Source: Saccharomycopsis fibuligera x Saccharomycopsis cf. fibuligera (taxonomy: Eukaryota; Ascomycota; Saccharomycetes; Ascoideales; Saccharomycopsidaceae). Taken from it: 64,000 nt of DNA. How positions within the stretch are numbered: position 1 is the stretch's first letter; each line of letters begins with the position of its first letter. The notes beneath the pieces are model-generated. The model saw only the letters and a program-made list of their open reading frames with translations. It did not search any database and was not told where the DNA came from. Positions 40,239-50,750 of this stretch are shown one piece after another. The stretch is taken from positions 310,001 to 374,000 of the forward strand of contig CP012811.1 in assembly GCA_001936135.1 (NCBI GenBank), written 5' to 3'. Made by a program: the position numbers and the translations under genes.

Positions 40239-41318
40239 ATGTCCTGGCTAGACAAAACATTTATCCCCGCTAGAGCTGCTCTCCTTGACTATCAACATGA
40301 GCGTGAATGTGTTATCCGACTCTGTCGCGACATCACCGACCAAAGCAAGAGAGTAATTTTTGCCCTTCATCGACTTCCCACAAATTGTCAAATCAACGCT
40401 AGTTTACAATCTCAATTGTTACAAAATTGGCAAAAATTGAGCATTGCTTTCAATGCATTGCATCGTCGTTATATTGGGTCAGCATCATCATACGCTCATT
40501 TATTCAAGGGGACAATTGGTAATGCGGTAGAAGAATTGGTGGAAGCACTTTCATTTGGACATTATTTGATGAGCGGAGAGTTTATTAGTTTTGAACAGTT
40601 GACTGATGGATTAAAATGGTTGCTTTTGGCTGGGGGGTATGCTAAGGGAGTGACTGGGAATGGTGGGTTGAACAGTAGTGGTGATAGGGAAGAGAATTTT
40701 TCCAACAAGCAGCCGTACAAGAAAAGAAGAAAGTTGAATGATGGTGATGAATATAAAAACGAGGAGACCAATTTGAACAAAATTGGTAACAAGAGCAATA
40801 ATAGTAACAGTAAAATACAATCACAGGAGTTTGAATACTGTGTGCATCAGATTTTAAATACCTATAATTTTACTGAAACAACTCAACAACAGCTTCACGT
40901 TTCCCAAATCATAGAGCAACTTCATCATGACCACAAAATGACCACAATACCTTTTGTCAGCCAAACAGATCACATCATGGGACTAATGGACCTAACCGGA
41001 GAACTTATGCGGTATGCCATTGTTCACTTAACCGAAAAGGACACCAAGGGTATAAATTCCGGTACAACATCATCAATAGCGGCTCAAATAGCCACAGATT
41101 TGAGACAGTTCGCATTCAATGTACATTTAATGGTTGCTGATAATAGCAATCTGAGGATAGTTAGTAATTCTTTGGGAAAGAAGATTAAGACATTGGACCA
41201 AAGTCTTCGGAAAGTGGAGAATAGTATTTGTGATGTTTGTGTTCGAGGTAGTGAACTGGTGGGCGGTGAGTTCGGCGGCGATTTCGATGATGGGGGGCAT
41301 GGAAGTGAGCGCTTTTAG
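40239..41318 (+). CDS. Translin-associated factor X (TRAX)-like protein
   Basis: The 359 residues are of the translin/TRAX family. The N-terminal helical part carries RLCRDITDQSKRVIFALHR and AVEELVEALSFGHYL. An inserted basic, Asn-rich loop (about 137-195, with KKRRK as a possible NLS) is followed by HIMGLMDLTGELMRYAI and a C-terminal KTLDQSLRKVENSICDVCVRGSE, closely matching the end of human TRAX ([20 protein letters not shown]). The acidic residues that form the RNase centre in human TRAX (E126, E129, D193, E197) align with E99, E102, D251 and E255, so catalysis looks possible. With translin, TRAX forms the C3PO nuclease acting on tRNA fragments and small RNAs. Both are absent from S. cerevisiae. 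No translin gene is in this window. The family call is strong; the cellular role is unknown. Confidence 0.88.
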   Translation: MSWLDKTFIPARAALLDYQHERECVIRLCRDITDQSKRVIFALHRLPTNCQINASLQSQLLQNWQKLSIAFNALHRRYIGSASSYAHLFKGTIGNAVEELVEALSFGHYLMSGEFISFEQLTDGLKWLLLAGGYAKGVTGNGGLNSSGDREENFSNKQPYKKRRKLNDGDEYKNEETNLNKIGNKSNNSNSKIQSQEFEYCVHQILNTYNFTETTQQQLHVSQIIEQLHHDHKMTTIPFVSQTDHIMGLMDLTGELMRYAIVHLTEKDTKGINSGTTSSIAAQIATDLRQFAFNVHLMVADNSNLRIVSNSLGKKIKTLDQSLRKVENSICDVCVRGSELVGGEFGGDFDDGGHGSERF

Positions 41319-41636
41319 CCAATATATCCCTATTTACTATTACTATAGCGATTATGTGTTTATTTATGAGTTAGAGAAAATTTTGTAGTAGTTGAAAATG
41401 GTTGAAAGTGATATTTAGTTGGTCTATGGGCTAAACGTAGTGCCCATAGCAACAATGTAGTGTACCGTGAAGCTTTACTGTTTTTCAATCGTGTCAAAAA
41501 CAGAAACGATCGAAATTCAAAGAAGGCGCTGAAGCACTTAGCGAAGACCACAGCAAGAGATCTATTAACGTCCATTCCTCTTCCTATATCTTCAGTTGTC
41601 TGTTGATATCACACTGCCGTACGAAAAATACCAAAA
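41319..41636. other. Short intergenic between TRAX-like gene and SLY1
   Basis: The 318 bp contain the SLY1 promoter. No ORF or clear site was seen. Confidence 0.5.
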
Positions 41637-43703
41637 ATGGCGCCAGATACATCCACATTGAGAGCTACACAAATTGCGTCGATTGAGCGGATGCTCAATT
41701 TGAACAAACCATCCAATTCCAACAGCACTACTATTGATGTCACCTCAACATTCAACAAAGAAGAAATCATTTGGAAGGTATTGGTCTTGGATAAGAAATC
41801 CACTAATATTGTGTCGTCAATTCTTAGTGTTAATGATCTACTCAGTTGTGGTATTACTATGCATACGTTGATTAATTCAGCTAATCGGTCCCCATTACCT
41901 GATGTTCCAGCAATTTATTTTATTGAACCAACCAAAGAAAACATCAATAAGATTGTTGATGATTTGGAAAAAGATTATTATTCTGAATACTATATTAATT
42001 TCTTGTCCTCTTTGGATAGAAATTTGCTTGAAGAATTGGCTAATTTGGTATCGTTAACTGGCAGATCACAAAAAGTGAAACAGGTATACGATCAATACTT
42101 GGACTATTTAGTCACTGAGCCGCAATTATTTTCCCTTGGGCTACCAAATATTTATAGTAAACTTAATAACCCTAGCATTACGGAAGATGAAATTTCCCAA
42201 ATCGCCGATACTATATCTAATGGACTTTTCAACGTAATGATTACATTAGATAGTATTCCTATCATTAGAGCTCCAAGGGGCGGGCCAGCAGAACTAGTGG
42301 CACAAAAGCTCGATGCTAAGCTTCGTGATCATGTTATTAATATGAAAAGCATGTCTGGAGCTGGCAGTAATAATAATGGAGGATACAATAATAGTAATGA
42401 CGAGAATAAAAAAGTACTTGTTTTAATGGATCGGAACCTTGACTTATCAGCAATGTTTGCCCATTCATGGATTTATTCATGCATGGTTAGTGATGTGTTT
42501 GATTTGAATAGAAATAGTATAACTTTGAAAACCATTGATCCCGAAACTGGAGCCACAAAGACCAAAAAATGCTATATTGATACTAATGATTTCTTTTGGG
42601 CTCAAAATTCTCATTCTCCATTCCCTGATGCAGTAGAAAATATTGAAAAAGAGAGTAATGAATATCGGAAAAAAGCTGCTGAATTGACTAATAAAACTGG
42701 GGTCACTTCATTGAGCGACATTGATCCAAATCAATCAGATACGTACCAAATCCAACAAGCAATTAAACAGTTGCCTGAATTAACGGCAAAGAAGCAGATC
42801 ATTGATACTCATATGTCGATATTAGAAGCATTATTAAAACAATTACAATCAAAGAATTTGGATGTCTTTTTTGAAGTGGAACAAAACACCAAGGAGCATA
42901 AAGCCAAAGTGGAATACGATTTCTTAAGCAAGTTGAAAGAAGATAAATTGGAAGCTAATAAGGAAGATAAATTAAGAACGTATTTGATTTTATATTTGTC
43001 CCAGGATTTATCTAAAGATTTTACCAATCAAGTTGAATCGATATTGGGTCAATTAGGATGTGATTTAAGAGCATTGAATTATATTAAAAAGGTTAAAGAG
43101 ATTGTGAAACTAACTAGCTTGAGTTCACAAATTGATAATTCGAACAGTTCTACAAGCAACTCTGACAGATCTGGCAGCGGCAGCACTACTACTGGTAACA
43201 ATGGCGCCCTTTTCGCTGGTCTCTCGTCCAAATTGTTCGAACTCACAGAAACCAGTAAAATCAGCAGTGGTGTTGGATCATTCATTTCGGGGCTCAAAAA
43301 TCTTTTACCAGAAAAACAAGCCATGCCAATAACCAGCATTGTTGAATCGATAATGGAACCTTCAAAATCCACTCAACTTACACTCAACACAACTGACGAC
43401 TACTTGTACTTTGATCCATATTTGATTCGTGGTAATCATTCCAAACTACCGAAAAGACAAACTTATAGTCAATCGATTGTGTTTGTCGTTGGTGGTGGGA
43501 ATTATTTGGAGTATCAGAATTTACAAGAATGGGCGAATACAATGAATGGCGCAGATAGTGGAGCCATGGGAATAAAGAGAAAAGTTATTTATGGGAGTAC
43601 TGCTGTGGTTAATGCTCATGGGTTTTTAGAAGAGTGTGCCCAGTTGGGGGATGAGAATGGTGGTGCTGTGGGTGATAAGAACGGCGAGGAGAGTTTGTTG
43701 TGA
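41637..43703 (+). CDS. SLY1: Sly1, Sec1/Munc18-family protein of ER-Golgi fusion
   Basis: The 688 residues span the full SM fold. An N-terminal segment (about 1-50, with TQIASIERMLNLN) is followed by domain 1 with VWKVLVLDKKSTNIVSSILSVNDLLSCGITMH, the VMITLDSIPIIRAPRGGPAELVAQKLDAKLRDH region, and VLMDRNLDLSAMFAHSWIYSCMVSDVFDLNRN. The C-terminal YSQSIVFVVGGGNYLEYQNLQEWA is the conserved SM ending. Sly1 binds Sed5 and the assembled SNARE complex and is essential for ER-Golgi and retrograde fusion. Low-complexity Ser/Asn insertions at about 245 and 505 are the only oddities. S. cerevisiae Sly1 has 666 residues. Confidence 0.96.
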   Translation: MAPDTSTLRATQIASIERMLNLNKPSNSNSTTIDVTSTFNKEEIIWKVLVLDKKSTNIVSSILSVNDLLSCGITMHTLINSANRSPLPDVPAIYFIEPTKENINKIVDDLEKDYYSEYYINFLSSLDRNLLEELANLVSLTGRSQKVKQVYDQYLDYLVTEPQLFSLGLPNIYSKLNNPSITEDEISQIADTISNGLFNVMITLDSIPIIRAPRGGPAELVAQKLDAKLRDHVINMKSMSGAGSNNNGGYNNSNDENKKVLVLMDRNLDLSAMFAHSWIYSCMVSDVFDLNRNSITLKTIDPETGATKTKKCYIDTNDFFWAQNSHSPFPDAVENIEKESNEYRKKAAELTNKTGVTSLSDIDPNQSDTYQIQQAIKQLPELTAKKQIIDTHMSILEALLKQLQSKNLDVFFEVEQNTKEHKAKVEYDFLSKLKEDKLEANKEDKLRTYLILYLSQDLSKDFTNQVESILGQLGCDLRALNYIKKVKEIVKLTSLSSQIDNSNSSTSNSDRSGSGSTTTGNNGALFAGLSSKLFELTETSKISSGVGSFISGLKNLLPEKQAMPITSIVESIMEPSKSTQLTLNTTDDYLYFDPYLIRGNHSKLPKRQTYSQSIVFVVGGGNYLEYQNLQEWANTMNGADSGAMGIKRKVIYGSTAVVNAHGFLEECAQLGDENGGAVGDKNGEESLL

Positions 43704-44409
43704 GGCAAGGATTTGAAAATGTTTATATATATTTATATTTGATGATATGGATATAGCATGCTATGCAAGTTTGATTAAAAGTTGATCATTTTTTAATGAT
43801 TTTTAGCTTGGGTTTTTGAGATTTTGTAAGTTGCGGGGGTTATGTAAGTTGTAAGACGTAGTATGCGTTGTGTTAACTTCATGTACTAGTGATGAGGAGA
43901 AGTCAATGTAAGCTATGATCTTGGCAACTAATAAATATAAACAAGCATATGATTACTCATAAAGTACATTGGTAGACATTGAGTACATATTACGAACAAT
44001 TGTTGCCCTTGAGATCTTAACATATTTCTCAAACTCTATGTACTTAAAATGCAATTATATCAGCCACAAGCACCATGAATCAATGGTTCAATGCGAAAAG
44101 AATGGCCATTTTCTTCCTGGCCAACAGAAAAGTCCCAATTAATACTACAATTTCGTGCTATAGAACGATTTAAAAGATTCTAAACCCAGTCTTGTTGAAC
44201 AAAAAAAAGAAAAAAAAAAGCATACATATTATTAAAAATTTATTAGCAAAAAGAAAATTATAAAAACCACAACATAATAAGCAAACCCAAGAAGGACTAT
44301 TAAGTTTTTTTCAAAAAAAGAGAAAACAAAACAAAACAGAAAAAGCAAAAAAAAAAAAAAAAAAAACAGGAAAAAAAACAAACAAACGGACAATCAAATC
44401 CAATTAAAT
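43704..44409. other. Convergent intergenic region SLY1/SFH5
   Basis: This A/T-rich DNA has an 18-base A tract near 44349-44366. No gene. Confidence 0.5.
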
Positions 44410-45321
44410 CTAATCGACATCGTTAGCTTCTTCTTGGAAAGCGGCTTCCAATGTTTTACTTGCATAAGGGCTTATGGTAATTTTAGAAACATCAACATTT
44501 TGACTTTTCAAATCATCGCCATCACCACCATATGACTTTGGGATCCCGACTGCCTCGAATTCTTTGGCCAAGTTTTTCCCACTATGCAAAATATGGAACT
44601 TCTTGACAGTTTCGGCGGAGATGAAATAGTTTTTAACGATGTAGTTGTACACCCAGGCCAAGATGAATGGGAAGTTTAGAAAATACTTGGTGGAAAGAAA
44701 TTCTGGGTAGTGAGCTTGGAAAAGAGCCACTACTTCTTTGCCTACTTTCTTGACAGAACTATCAGTTGATAAGAAACTCACATTAGCATAATCGTGAATT
44801 TGAGCAATATAATTGTTGTCCTTGCTGGTAAAATCAATCAATCCAATGGCTTGCTCCATCAACCCAATTCTCCATCTGACAAACTCTTCGTAGTTGGCAA
44901 AATATTCTTTTGGGTTCTTCACATTTTCGCTCTTAGCACCGTATAAGTTCCAAGTCACCACTTTGACGTTTGTTGGACTTTTTGGGTTAAATGTCAAGTA
45001 TCCAATTTCTTTATATTTTGGATCATGTTTTTCTTCAAAACCGGCCTTTAATGGCTTGAATTCTTTTCTCCATTTCAAGGTGTCTTTCAACTGTTTAGCA
45101 GACTCTTCCACTTTGAACTCGTTAGCTTTAAGATATTTGAAAACAATGGCTTGCGCCACTGGTTTATTGTACTGTTCACCAGCAGGGTCCAATTGGTAGC
45201 CGTAGAGTTCGTCGTACTGTGCCTGTTTGGCAATATCTGGAACTTGGGCAAAAAGCTCTTCAAAGGCCTTCTTGTGCTCTTCTGATGAGAGCACAACAGT
45301 CTCGGGGTACTCGCTGGACAT
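44410..45321 (-). CDS. SFH5: Sfh5, Sec14-like lipid/heme-binding protein
   Basis: The 303 residues contain a CRAL-TRIO N domain (about 55-95, with QAIVFKYLKANEFKVEESAKQLKDTLKWRKEFKPL) and a CRAL-TRIO lipid-binding domain (about 105-270). The pair H176-D-Y178 in IHDY corresponds to the residues reported as heme ligands in S. cerevisiae Sfh5 (H173 and Y175), three positions shifted, so heme binding is likely conserved. The family has phosphatidylinositol transfer activity and acts at ER/plasma membrane. It is divergently placed to MCD4 with a 304-bp shared promoter region. Confidence 0.93.
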   Translation of the reverse strand: MSSEYPETVVLSSEEHKKAFEELFAQVPDIAKQAQYDELYGYQLDPAGEQYNKPVAQAIVFKYLKANEFKVEESAKQLKDTLKWRKEFKPLKAGFEEKHDPKYKEIGYLTFNPKSPTNVKVVTWNLYGAKSENVKNPKEYFANYEEFVRWRIGLMEQAIGLIDFTSKDNNYIAQIHDYANVSFLSTDSSVKKVGKEVVALFQAHYPEFLSTKYFLNFPFILAWVYNYIVKNYFISAETVKKFHILHSGKNLAKEFEAVGIPKSYGGDGDDLKSQNVDVSKITISPYASKTLEAAFQEEANDVD

Positions 45322-45625
45322 GGTTCGTTGTCCTTATTGTATTTGCTGGTTTTTATTGTTTTTGAGGGGTGCGCAATAGAAAAATAAAATGTTTTTATTA
45401 GTTTTTTGCAATTTAAAAGCACTGGGGTGGTTCCACGCCGCGCAGTTTCCGTTTTCGTAAACATTTTCGAGATGAGGACACGGAATTTTTTATTTTTTTT
45501 TTTTTTTTAGTAAAAAATTCTAAGTTAGTTCAGCAATAATAACAATGATATAAACCACCACAACCACTGGCCCAACAAAACACTACGCACAAAGTAACTT
45601 CAACAGCCACTTTTGAGAAGTTGCC
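45322..45625. promoter_or_regulatory. Shared divergent promoter region SFH5/MCD4
   Basis: The 304 bp between two divergent ATGs contain a T-tract (45490-45508) that may be nucleosome-depleting. No specific factor site was recognised. Confidence 0.4.
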
Positions 45626-48598
45626 ATGAAAGCAAACAGACATGTGTTAATCATTGTGGGGATCCTCTTCCACTTGTCCTACTTGTGGTCCATCTTTGAC
45701 ATTTACTTCGTGTCGCCATTGGTCCATGGCATGAGGCACCACAAGAGCACAGACAGTGCTCCAGCCAAGAGACTCTTCTTGATTGTAGGCGATGGCTTAA
45801 GAGCAGACACCACTTTTGCCAAAATCAATTACAATAACACTGACCAGTTTTTGGCCCCCTACCTTCGGTCCTTGGTGTTGAATAACGCAACTTATGGGGT
45901 ATCTCACACCAGAATGCCCACCGAGTCCAGGCCAGGTCATGTTGCCATGATTGCTGGTTTCTATGAAGACGTTAGCGCAGTGACTAAAGGCTGGAAAGAA
46001 AATCCTGTTGACTTTGACTCTGTGTTGAATCAGACTTCCCATACTTATTCGTTTGGCTCTCCAGATATTTTGCCAATGTTTGCCCAAGGCGCGTCGGATG
46101 CAAATAAGATTGATACTTGGATGTATGGACACGAATTTGAAGATTTCACCAAGTCATCAATTGAGCTTGATGCCTATGTCTTTAAGCACCTTGACGAATT
46201 ATTTGCCAATTCCACCAAGAACGAAACTTTAAATCGTGAAATTCGTGGCGATCAAGTGGTGTTTTTCTTGCATTTGCTTGGTTGTGACACTGCTGGACAT
46301 AGTTACAGACCGTATTCCAAAGAGTACTACGAAAATGTCAGATACATTGATGAGCAGGTGTCAAAACTAGTTCCCAAAGTGCACGAGTTCTTTGGCGATG
46401 AAGACACTGCATTTATCTTTACTGCTGATCACGGTATGTCTGCGTTGGGTTCGCATGGTGATGGACATCCAAATAATACTAGAACTCCATTAATTGCCTT
46501 TGGCAAAGGGGTCAACAAGCCAGTGATCGACCACAACTTGCCGAAATTTGTTGAAGAGGAAGACAATGATGAGATTCCAACTACTGATGATTGGGAGCTT
46601 GACCATGTTGCTAGACATGATGTCAAACAAGCCGACATTGCATCATTGATGTCCTACTTGATTGGGATCAATTATGCTTCCAACTCGGTGGGTGAGCTAC
46701 CATTAGACTACATTGACGCTAGCAATTTGGAGAAATTGAAAGCTTTGTACAATAATGCCTTGACGCTTGTGGAACAGTACTTGGTGAAAGAGTTCGAAGT
46801 TAGTTCATCGCAATTTGACTTCAAGCCATTCAAGCCATTTGAAGAAAATTCAATCGCAGCACTTAAATCCAAAATCGAAGCTATCATTACTCAAATTTCT
46901 GAAACCAGTGACGAAAAATTGAGCTTACAGTTAGAATTGGAAGGTATTAGAGTTGTTGAAGAACTAATGAAGTTGAGTCTTGACGGGTTAACATACTTGC
47001 AGACATACAACTGGCAGCTTTTGAAGTCAGTAGTAACCCTTGGTTTCATTGGTTGGATTCTTTACTCGTTCATGGTATTTTTGAAGTTATTTGTGGTTGA
47101 CCACAAACATTACAATTACGATACCATCAAGTCGTCAAGTATTGCGTTAACTTTTTTCTTTCTTGTCGGGATTGCTTTGAATGCCCTTTTTTACGTCCAA
47201 AAATCACCATTCAATTACTACATCTACGGCGCGTTGCCAATATTCTTTTGGCAGCAACTTTTCTCCAAGCAGAAAATCTTGATTGATGGCTTTAAAGAGT
47301 TTTTCAAAAACACAAGTGCCGTCAACCGCTTAATCATATTCATTAGCATTGTGACAACATTCGAATGCATAACTTATGGCTTTTTCAATAGAAAAATCTT
47401 TTCCTTTATGTTTGTGATTTTGTCGTTTTACCCATTCATTATTGGCGAAACCGGCCTGACTGCGAAATCTTTGCTTTGGTTCGGTACTTCGTTGTACATG
47501 ACAGGCTTCACTTGGTCGGATGCTATCAAGACCGAGTCGTTGTTCCAAATCAACGTGGCTAGCGTATTGTTGGTTGTTTTTAGTATTTTTGGCACTTACA
47601 AGATTGCCGTTTTGAACAAGGGCACGAAAAATCAATTGGACAACTATACTTTAAGTTTATTGACTTTGCAAATATTGCTAGTAATCGGGTCATTTGCTGC
47701 TACTAATATCTCTGTTTTGTCATTACAAGCGAGAACCGGATTGCCTCTAGTTTCGCAATTTTTGGGCTGGTTTGTGATTGTGGTTTCGTTATTGGTGATG
47801 CCAATATTGCACTCGTTCAAGCCAAACAAAGATGTGAAACTTAGATTGTTAATCATCTTTATCACTTTTGCTCCGATTTTCCTCATTTTGACCATTTCCT
47901 TCGAGTTGCTCTTCTATATTGGCTACTCAGCATTGCTTTTACAATGGATTGATCTTGAAACCAACTACAAGAAAAACTTTACCTTGAAGCTTGCTAAAAA
48001 GGACCAAAATGAAGCGATTCACGGCAACTGGCTTCAAATTTTGCGGATCTCCGTGATTGGGTTTTTCTTTGCCCAGATTGCGTTTTTTGGCACGGGGAAC
48101 ATTTCTTCAATTTCCTCATTCTCGTTGGAAAGTGTGTATCGACTTATTCCCGTATTTGATCCGTTCCCAATGGGCGCTCTCTTGATGGTGAAGTTGATCA
48201 TTCCATACGTGCTCTTGAGTGCCGGTTTGGGGATATTGAATGTCTCGTTGAACATCAAGACATTCACAATCTCGACGCTCATCATCAGCATTAGCGACTT
48301 GTTGTCTTTGAATTTCTTTTACTTGGTGAAAACCGAGGGAAGCTGGCTTGATATTGGCGTGACAATTTCCAATTATTGTATTGCAATTTTGTCGAGTTTG
48401 TTTATCATCTTGTTGGAGTTTTTCAGTCAAATTGTGCTAAAAGGAGTGGAGATTAGTAGCTGGGAAGTGATTGATCCTGATGATGATGTTCTTGCTGTTG
48501 GTGGGGATGGTAAGAAAGCGGTGGTTGAGGAAGTGAAGTTGGGCACCAGTATGACGGATTCTGAGCCAGTGAGCAGAAGGTTGAGAAAGAAGGTGTAA
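45626..48598 (+). CDS. MCD4: Mcd4, GPI ethanolamine-phosphate transferase 1
   Basis: The 990 residues (919 in S. cerevisiae) begin with a signal-anchor (about 7-30). A lumenal alkaline-phosphatase-like domain follows (about 48-460), with LFLIVGDGLRADTTF, where D56 and T62 correspond to the metal/nucleophile positions, HTRMPTESRPGHVAMIAGFYED, and the metal-binding FTADHGMSALGSHGDGHPNNTRTP. The C-terminal half has about 13-15 membrane segments. Mcd4 adds phosphoethanolamine to the first mannose of the GPI anchor in the ER and is essential. The tail ends in a basic RRLRKKV, fitting an ER-type C-terminus. Confidence 0.97.
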   Translation: MKANRHVLIIVGILFHLSYLWSIFDIYFVSPLVHGMRHHKSTDSAPAKRLFLIVGDGLRADTTFAKINYNNTDQFLAPYLRSLVLNNATYGVSHTRMPTESRPGHVAMIAGFYEDVSAVTKGWKENPVDFDSVLNQTSHTYSFGSPDILPMFAQGASDANKIDTWMYGHEFEDFTKSSIELDAYVFKHLDELFANSTKNETLNREIRGDQVVFFLHLLGCDTAGHSYRPYSKEYYENVRYIDEQVSKLVPKVHEFFGDEDTAFIFTADHGMSALGSHGDGHPNNTRTPLIAFGKGVNKPVIDHNLPKFVEEEDNDEIPTTDDWELDHVARHDVKQADIASLMSYLIGINYASNSVGELPLDYIDASNLEKLKALYNNALTLVEQYLVKEFEVSSSQFDFKPFKPFEENSIAALKSKIEAIITQISETSDEKLSLQLELEGIRVVEELMKLSLDGLTYLQTYNWQLLKSVVTLGFIGWILYSFMVFLKLFVVDHKHYNYDTIKSSSIALTFFFLVGIALNALFYVQKSPFNYYIYGALPIFFWQQLFSKQKILIDGFKEFFKNTSAVNRLIIFISIVTTFECITYGFFNRKIFSFMFVILSFYPFIIGETGLTAKSLLWFGTSLYMTGFTWSDAIKTESLFQINVASVLLVVFSIFGTYKIAVLNKGTKNQLDNYTLSLLTLQILLVIGSFAATNISVLSLQARTGLPLVSQFLGWFVIVVSLLVMPILHSFKPNKDVKLRLLIIFITFAPIFLILTISFELLFYIGYSALLLQWIDLETNYKKNFTLKLAKKDQNEAIHGNWLQILRISVIGFFFAQIAFFGTGNISSISSFSLESVYRLIPVFDPFPMGALLMVKLIIPYVLLSAGLGILNVSLNIKTFTISTLIISISDLLSLNFFYLVKTEGSWLDIGVTISNYCIAILSSLFIILLEFFSQIVLKGVEISSWEVIDPDDDVLAVGGDGKKAVVEEVKLGTSMTDSEPVSRRLRKKV

Positions 48599-49137
48599 CT
48601 GATTGAGGTAAAGTACCTACATAACTAACTAACTTGCGGTTTTTTTGTTCTCTTTTTGTTCTTTTTTTTTTTTTTTTCACTTTTGTCTTGCTTTCCTCAC
48701 TTCAAGACTATTATTTATTCTGTCGATATTTCCTGCTTTTTGGTACTCACGAGTTCCTAAACTTATAAACTTATAAACACATTAAATAGCTGCATTTTCC
48801 CCCCAAACATTATATGTCTCATAAATTCATAAAAATTCGTAGATTGTATTTTACAACTCCACAACACCAGGTCTGCCTGCTGCTTATTCATCTTCTTGTT
48901 TACTGAGTTCCCAGCGTGTATATGGAAAGACGAACCGGGGGTGGATGCACCCTCTTCAGTGCCACACAGCATGACGCAGCGCGGTTGAGCGAGAGAAGAG
49001 AAGAGAAGAGAAGAGAAGAGAAGAGAATATTGCACCAGTATCACCACTGTCTATTTGCAATTACATATATATGGCAGAGTAATCGGTCATAATACAGCGT
49101 TTCATAGCATTGCAATACAAATACGAGACGTGTCACA
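48599..49137. other. Intergenic between MCD4 and the VPS37-like gene
   Basis: A T-tract lies at 48662-48677 and an (AGAAG)n repeat at 48993-49027. No gene. Confidence 0.5.
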
Positions 49138-50151
49138 ATGAGTATCCCTCCGAGCTTGCCGCCTAAACCGTTTTCACCCCGTCAAAGCCAGAACCACCAG
49201 CAGCAGCAGCAGCAGCAGTCACAGCAAGGGAGAGTCGTTGGCGCTGGTGCTATCGAGACTGGAACAGCGCCACTGCCATCATCAGGAACTCCAGCAGCAA
49301 ATCCATACATATCAACGCCCCTACAAAACAAAAACAACACCAGCACCAATGATATCAGTATCGCCAATGACAACAATAACGGCCAACCGCAGTGGCAACC
49401 GCAGTGGCAACCGCAGTGGCAGCAGCAGCAGCAGCAGCCTGGAATCATTGATCCTACTCCATTGAGCCGGTCCCTTATGCTTCTTCCTTCTCATAAGCTC
49501 GCTGAATTCCAAAACAGCGCTGACTTGTTGAAGGGATATTTGATTTCGCTTTTGCAGGTTAAGACGATCCAGAAGAACCAAAGGGCATTGGCGGAGCAGC
49601 AGATTGACAGACTTGAAAATGTCCTTGGGGAGTTTGCCAAATTGAATGACTATGACGGCGGAAAGCCGGCGGATGCCAAAGTCGACAGCGATGATATCAA
49701 AGAGCAAGGCGACAGTAATGCTGGAAGCAGAGATCAACAAAAGGCTGGCAATGGCAATGGCAATGGCAATGGTCCCAACATAAAAGTAGACATCAACTCC
49801 AGACTATCCCACCTCAAGCAACTCGAACTCGAATACAAGCAACAAGAAAAGCAAATGTTTGCTGCATTGAGACCACTACAATTGCAATACAAGGACAACG
49901 GCATCCTTTGGAACAAGTTACAAGATGGCATAAGCGAGCAGGAAAAAATCAGCACCGGGTTGTTTGAGAGCATCATGGAGGTTGCCTCGGTTGACGATAG
50001 TAACAACAATGGCGAGTCCAACAGCAGTAGCAGCAGAGACGAAGATATAGAGACCTTCATTAGGGAGTACAAGGAGAGCCGGCGAAAGTACCACTGGCGA
50101 AGAGAGGCGCTCAAGCGGATGAGCGAGGACCGCATTGCGGGAGTGATCTAG
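49138..50151 (+). CDS. Vps37/Srn2-like ESCRT-I subunit (Mod(r) domain)
   Basis: The 337 residues start with a Pro/Gln-rich tail (PPSLPPKPFSP, poly-Gln, and WQPQWQPQWQ repeats). Two coiled-coil stretches follow: about 118-165 (SADLLKGYLISLLQVKTIQKNQRALAEQQIDRLENVLGEF) and about 220-280. The C-terminus reads DIETFIREYKESRRKYHWRREALKRM, which fits the end of the Mod(r) domain of Vps37/Srn2 proteins (F..xY...R..YH.R...L..). Vps37 is the stalk subunit of ESCRT-I, which sorts ubiquitinated cargo into multivesicular bodies. An acidic Asn/Gly-rich linker separates the coils. The match is short, so another coiled-coil protein is possible. Confidence 0.6.
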   Translation: MSIPPSLPPKPFSPRQSQNHQQQQQQQSQQGRVVGAGAIETGTAPLPSSGTPAANPYISTPLQNKNNTSTNDISIANDNNNGQPQWQPQWQPQWQQQQQQPGIIDPTPLSRSLMLLPSHKLAEFQNSADLLKGYLISLLQVKTIQKNQRALAEQQIDRLENVLGEFAKLNDYDGGKPADAKVDSDDIKEQGDSNAGSRDQQKAGNGNGNGNGPNIKVDINSRLSHLKQLELEYKQQEKQMFAALRPLQLQYKDNGILWNKLQDGISEQEKISTGLFESIMEVASVDDSNNNGESNSSSSRDEDIETFIREYKESRRKYHWRREALKRMSEDRIAGVI

Positions 50152-50516
50152 TGTGTATAGCGCTACATACGATACGGCAGGATGATATAATAATGCGAAA
50201 CGCGGTGTGTTGGATTGGATTGGGATGATTACACGGACGTGTTAAAATGTGTAGTGTAGTGTAGTGTTGTTGTAGTTGTTGTAGGAGGCGTAGCGTTGGT
50301 CAGTTTGACTGGCTGGTGAAACGGTTGAGTGGTGAAAGAGGGCGCGGCATCGCAATTCTTGACCAATTGGTGGGCGGTACAGTGTAGTACACGCATGCTC
50401 ACTTACTGTATTACAGTGCGTGTCGATTGAGGAGCGCTGTGCTGTGTTGTGGTGTATATAAGAAGATGGGTTGTGTTGTGTTGTGTTGTGCTGTGTTGGC
50501 TGTAGAGCTATAGCAA

Positions 50517-50557
<41 letters not shown>

Positions 50558-50750
50558 TTTGTGGTGTAGCACCTCGTTAGCTAGTAACAGTAGGACTGAC
50601 TCCGAACGAACGCTTTTCTCCGTTTGGCGCTAACGAAAACAAAAATATTTTAAATTCAACATCATCACCAACTTATCCATCAGCACTTCAACATTTTGTA
50701 CAATACCCAGTACTACTACTCTACTGTACACTCCATTCCCATAAGCCACA
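50152..50750. promoter_or_regulatory. Upstream region of the velvet-like gene, microsatellite-rich
   Basis: It contains a (TGTTG)n-like stretch at 50468-50500, a perfect (GT)18 tract at 50520-50555, and a TATATAA near 50456-50462. The velvet-like ORF starts at 50751 after a C/A-rich leader. Confidence 0.5.

Noticed and set aside
49321-49740. Antisense ORFs rich in Leu/Cys opposite the VPS37-like gene
   Set aside because: They mirror Gln-, Trp- and Asn-rich coding repeats on the plus strand and are shadows.
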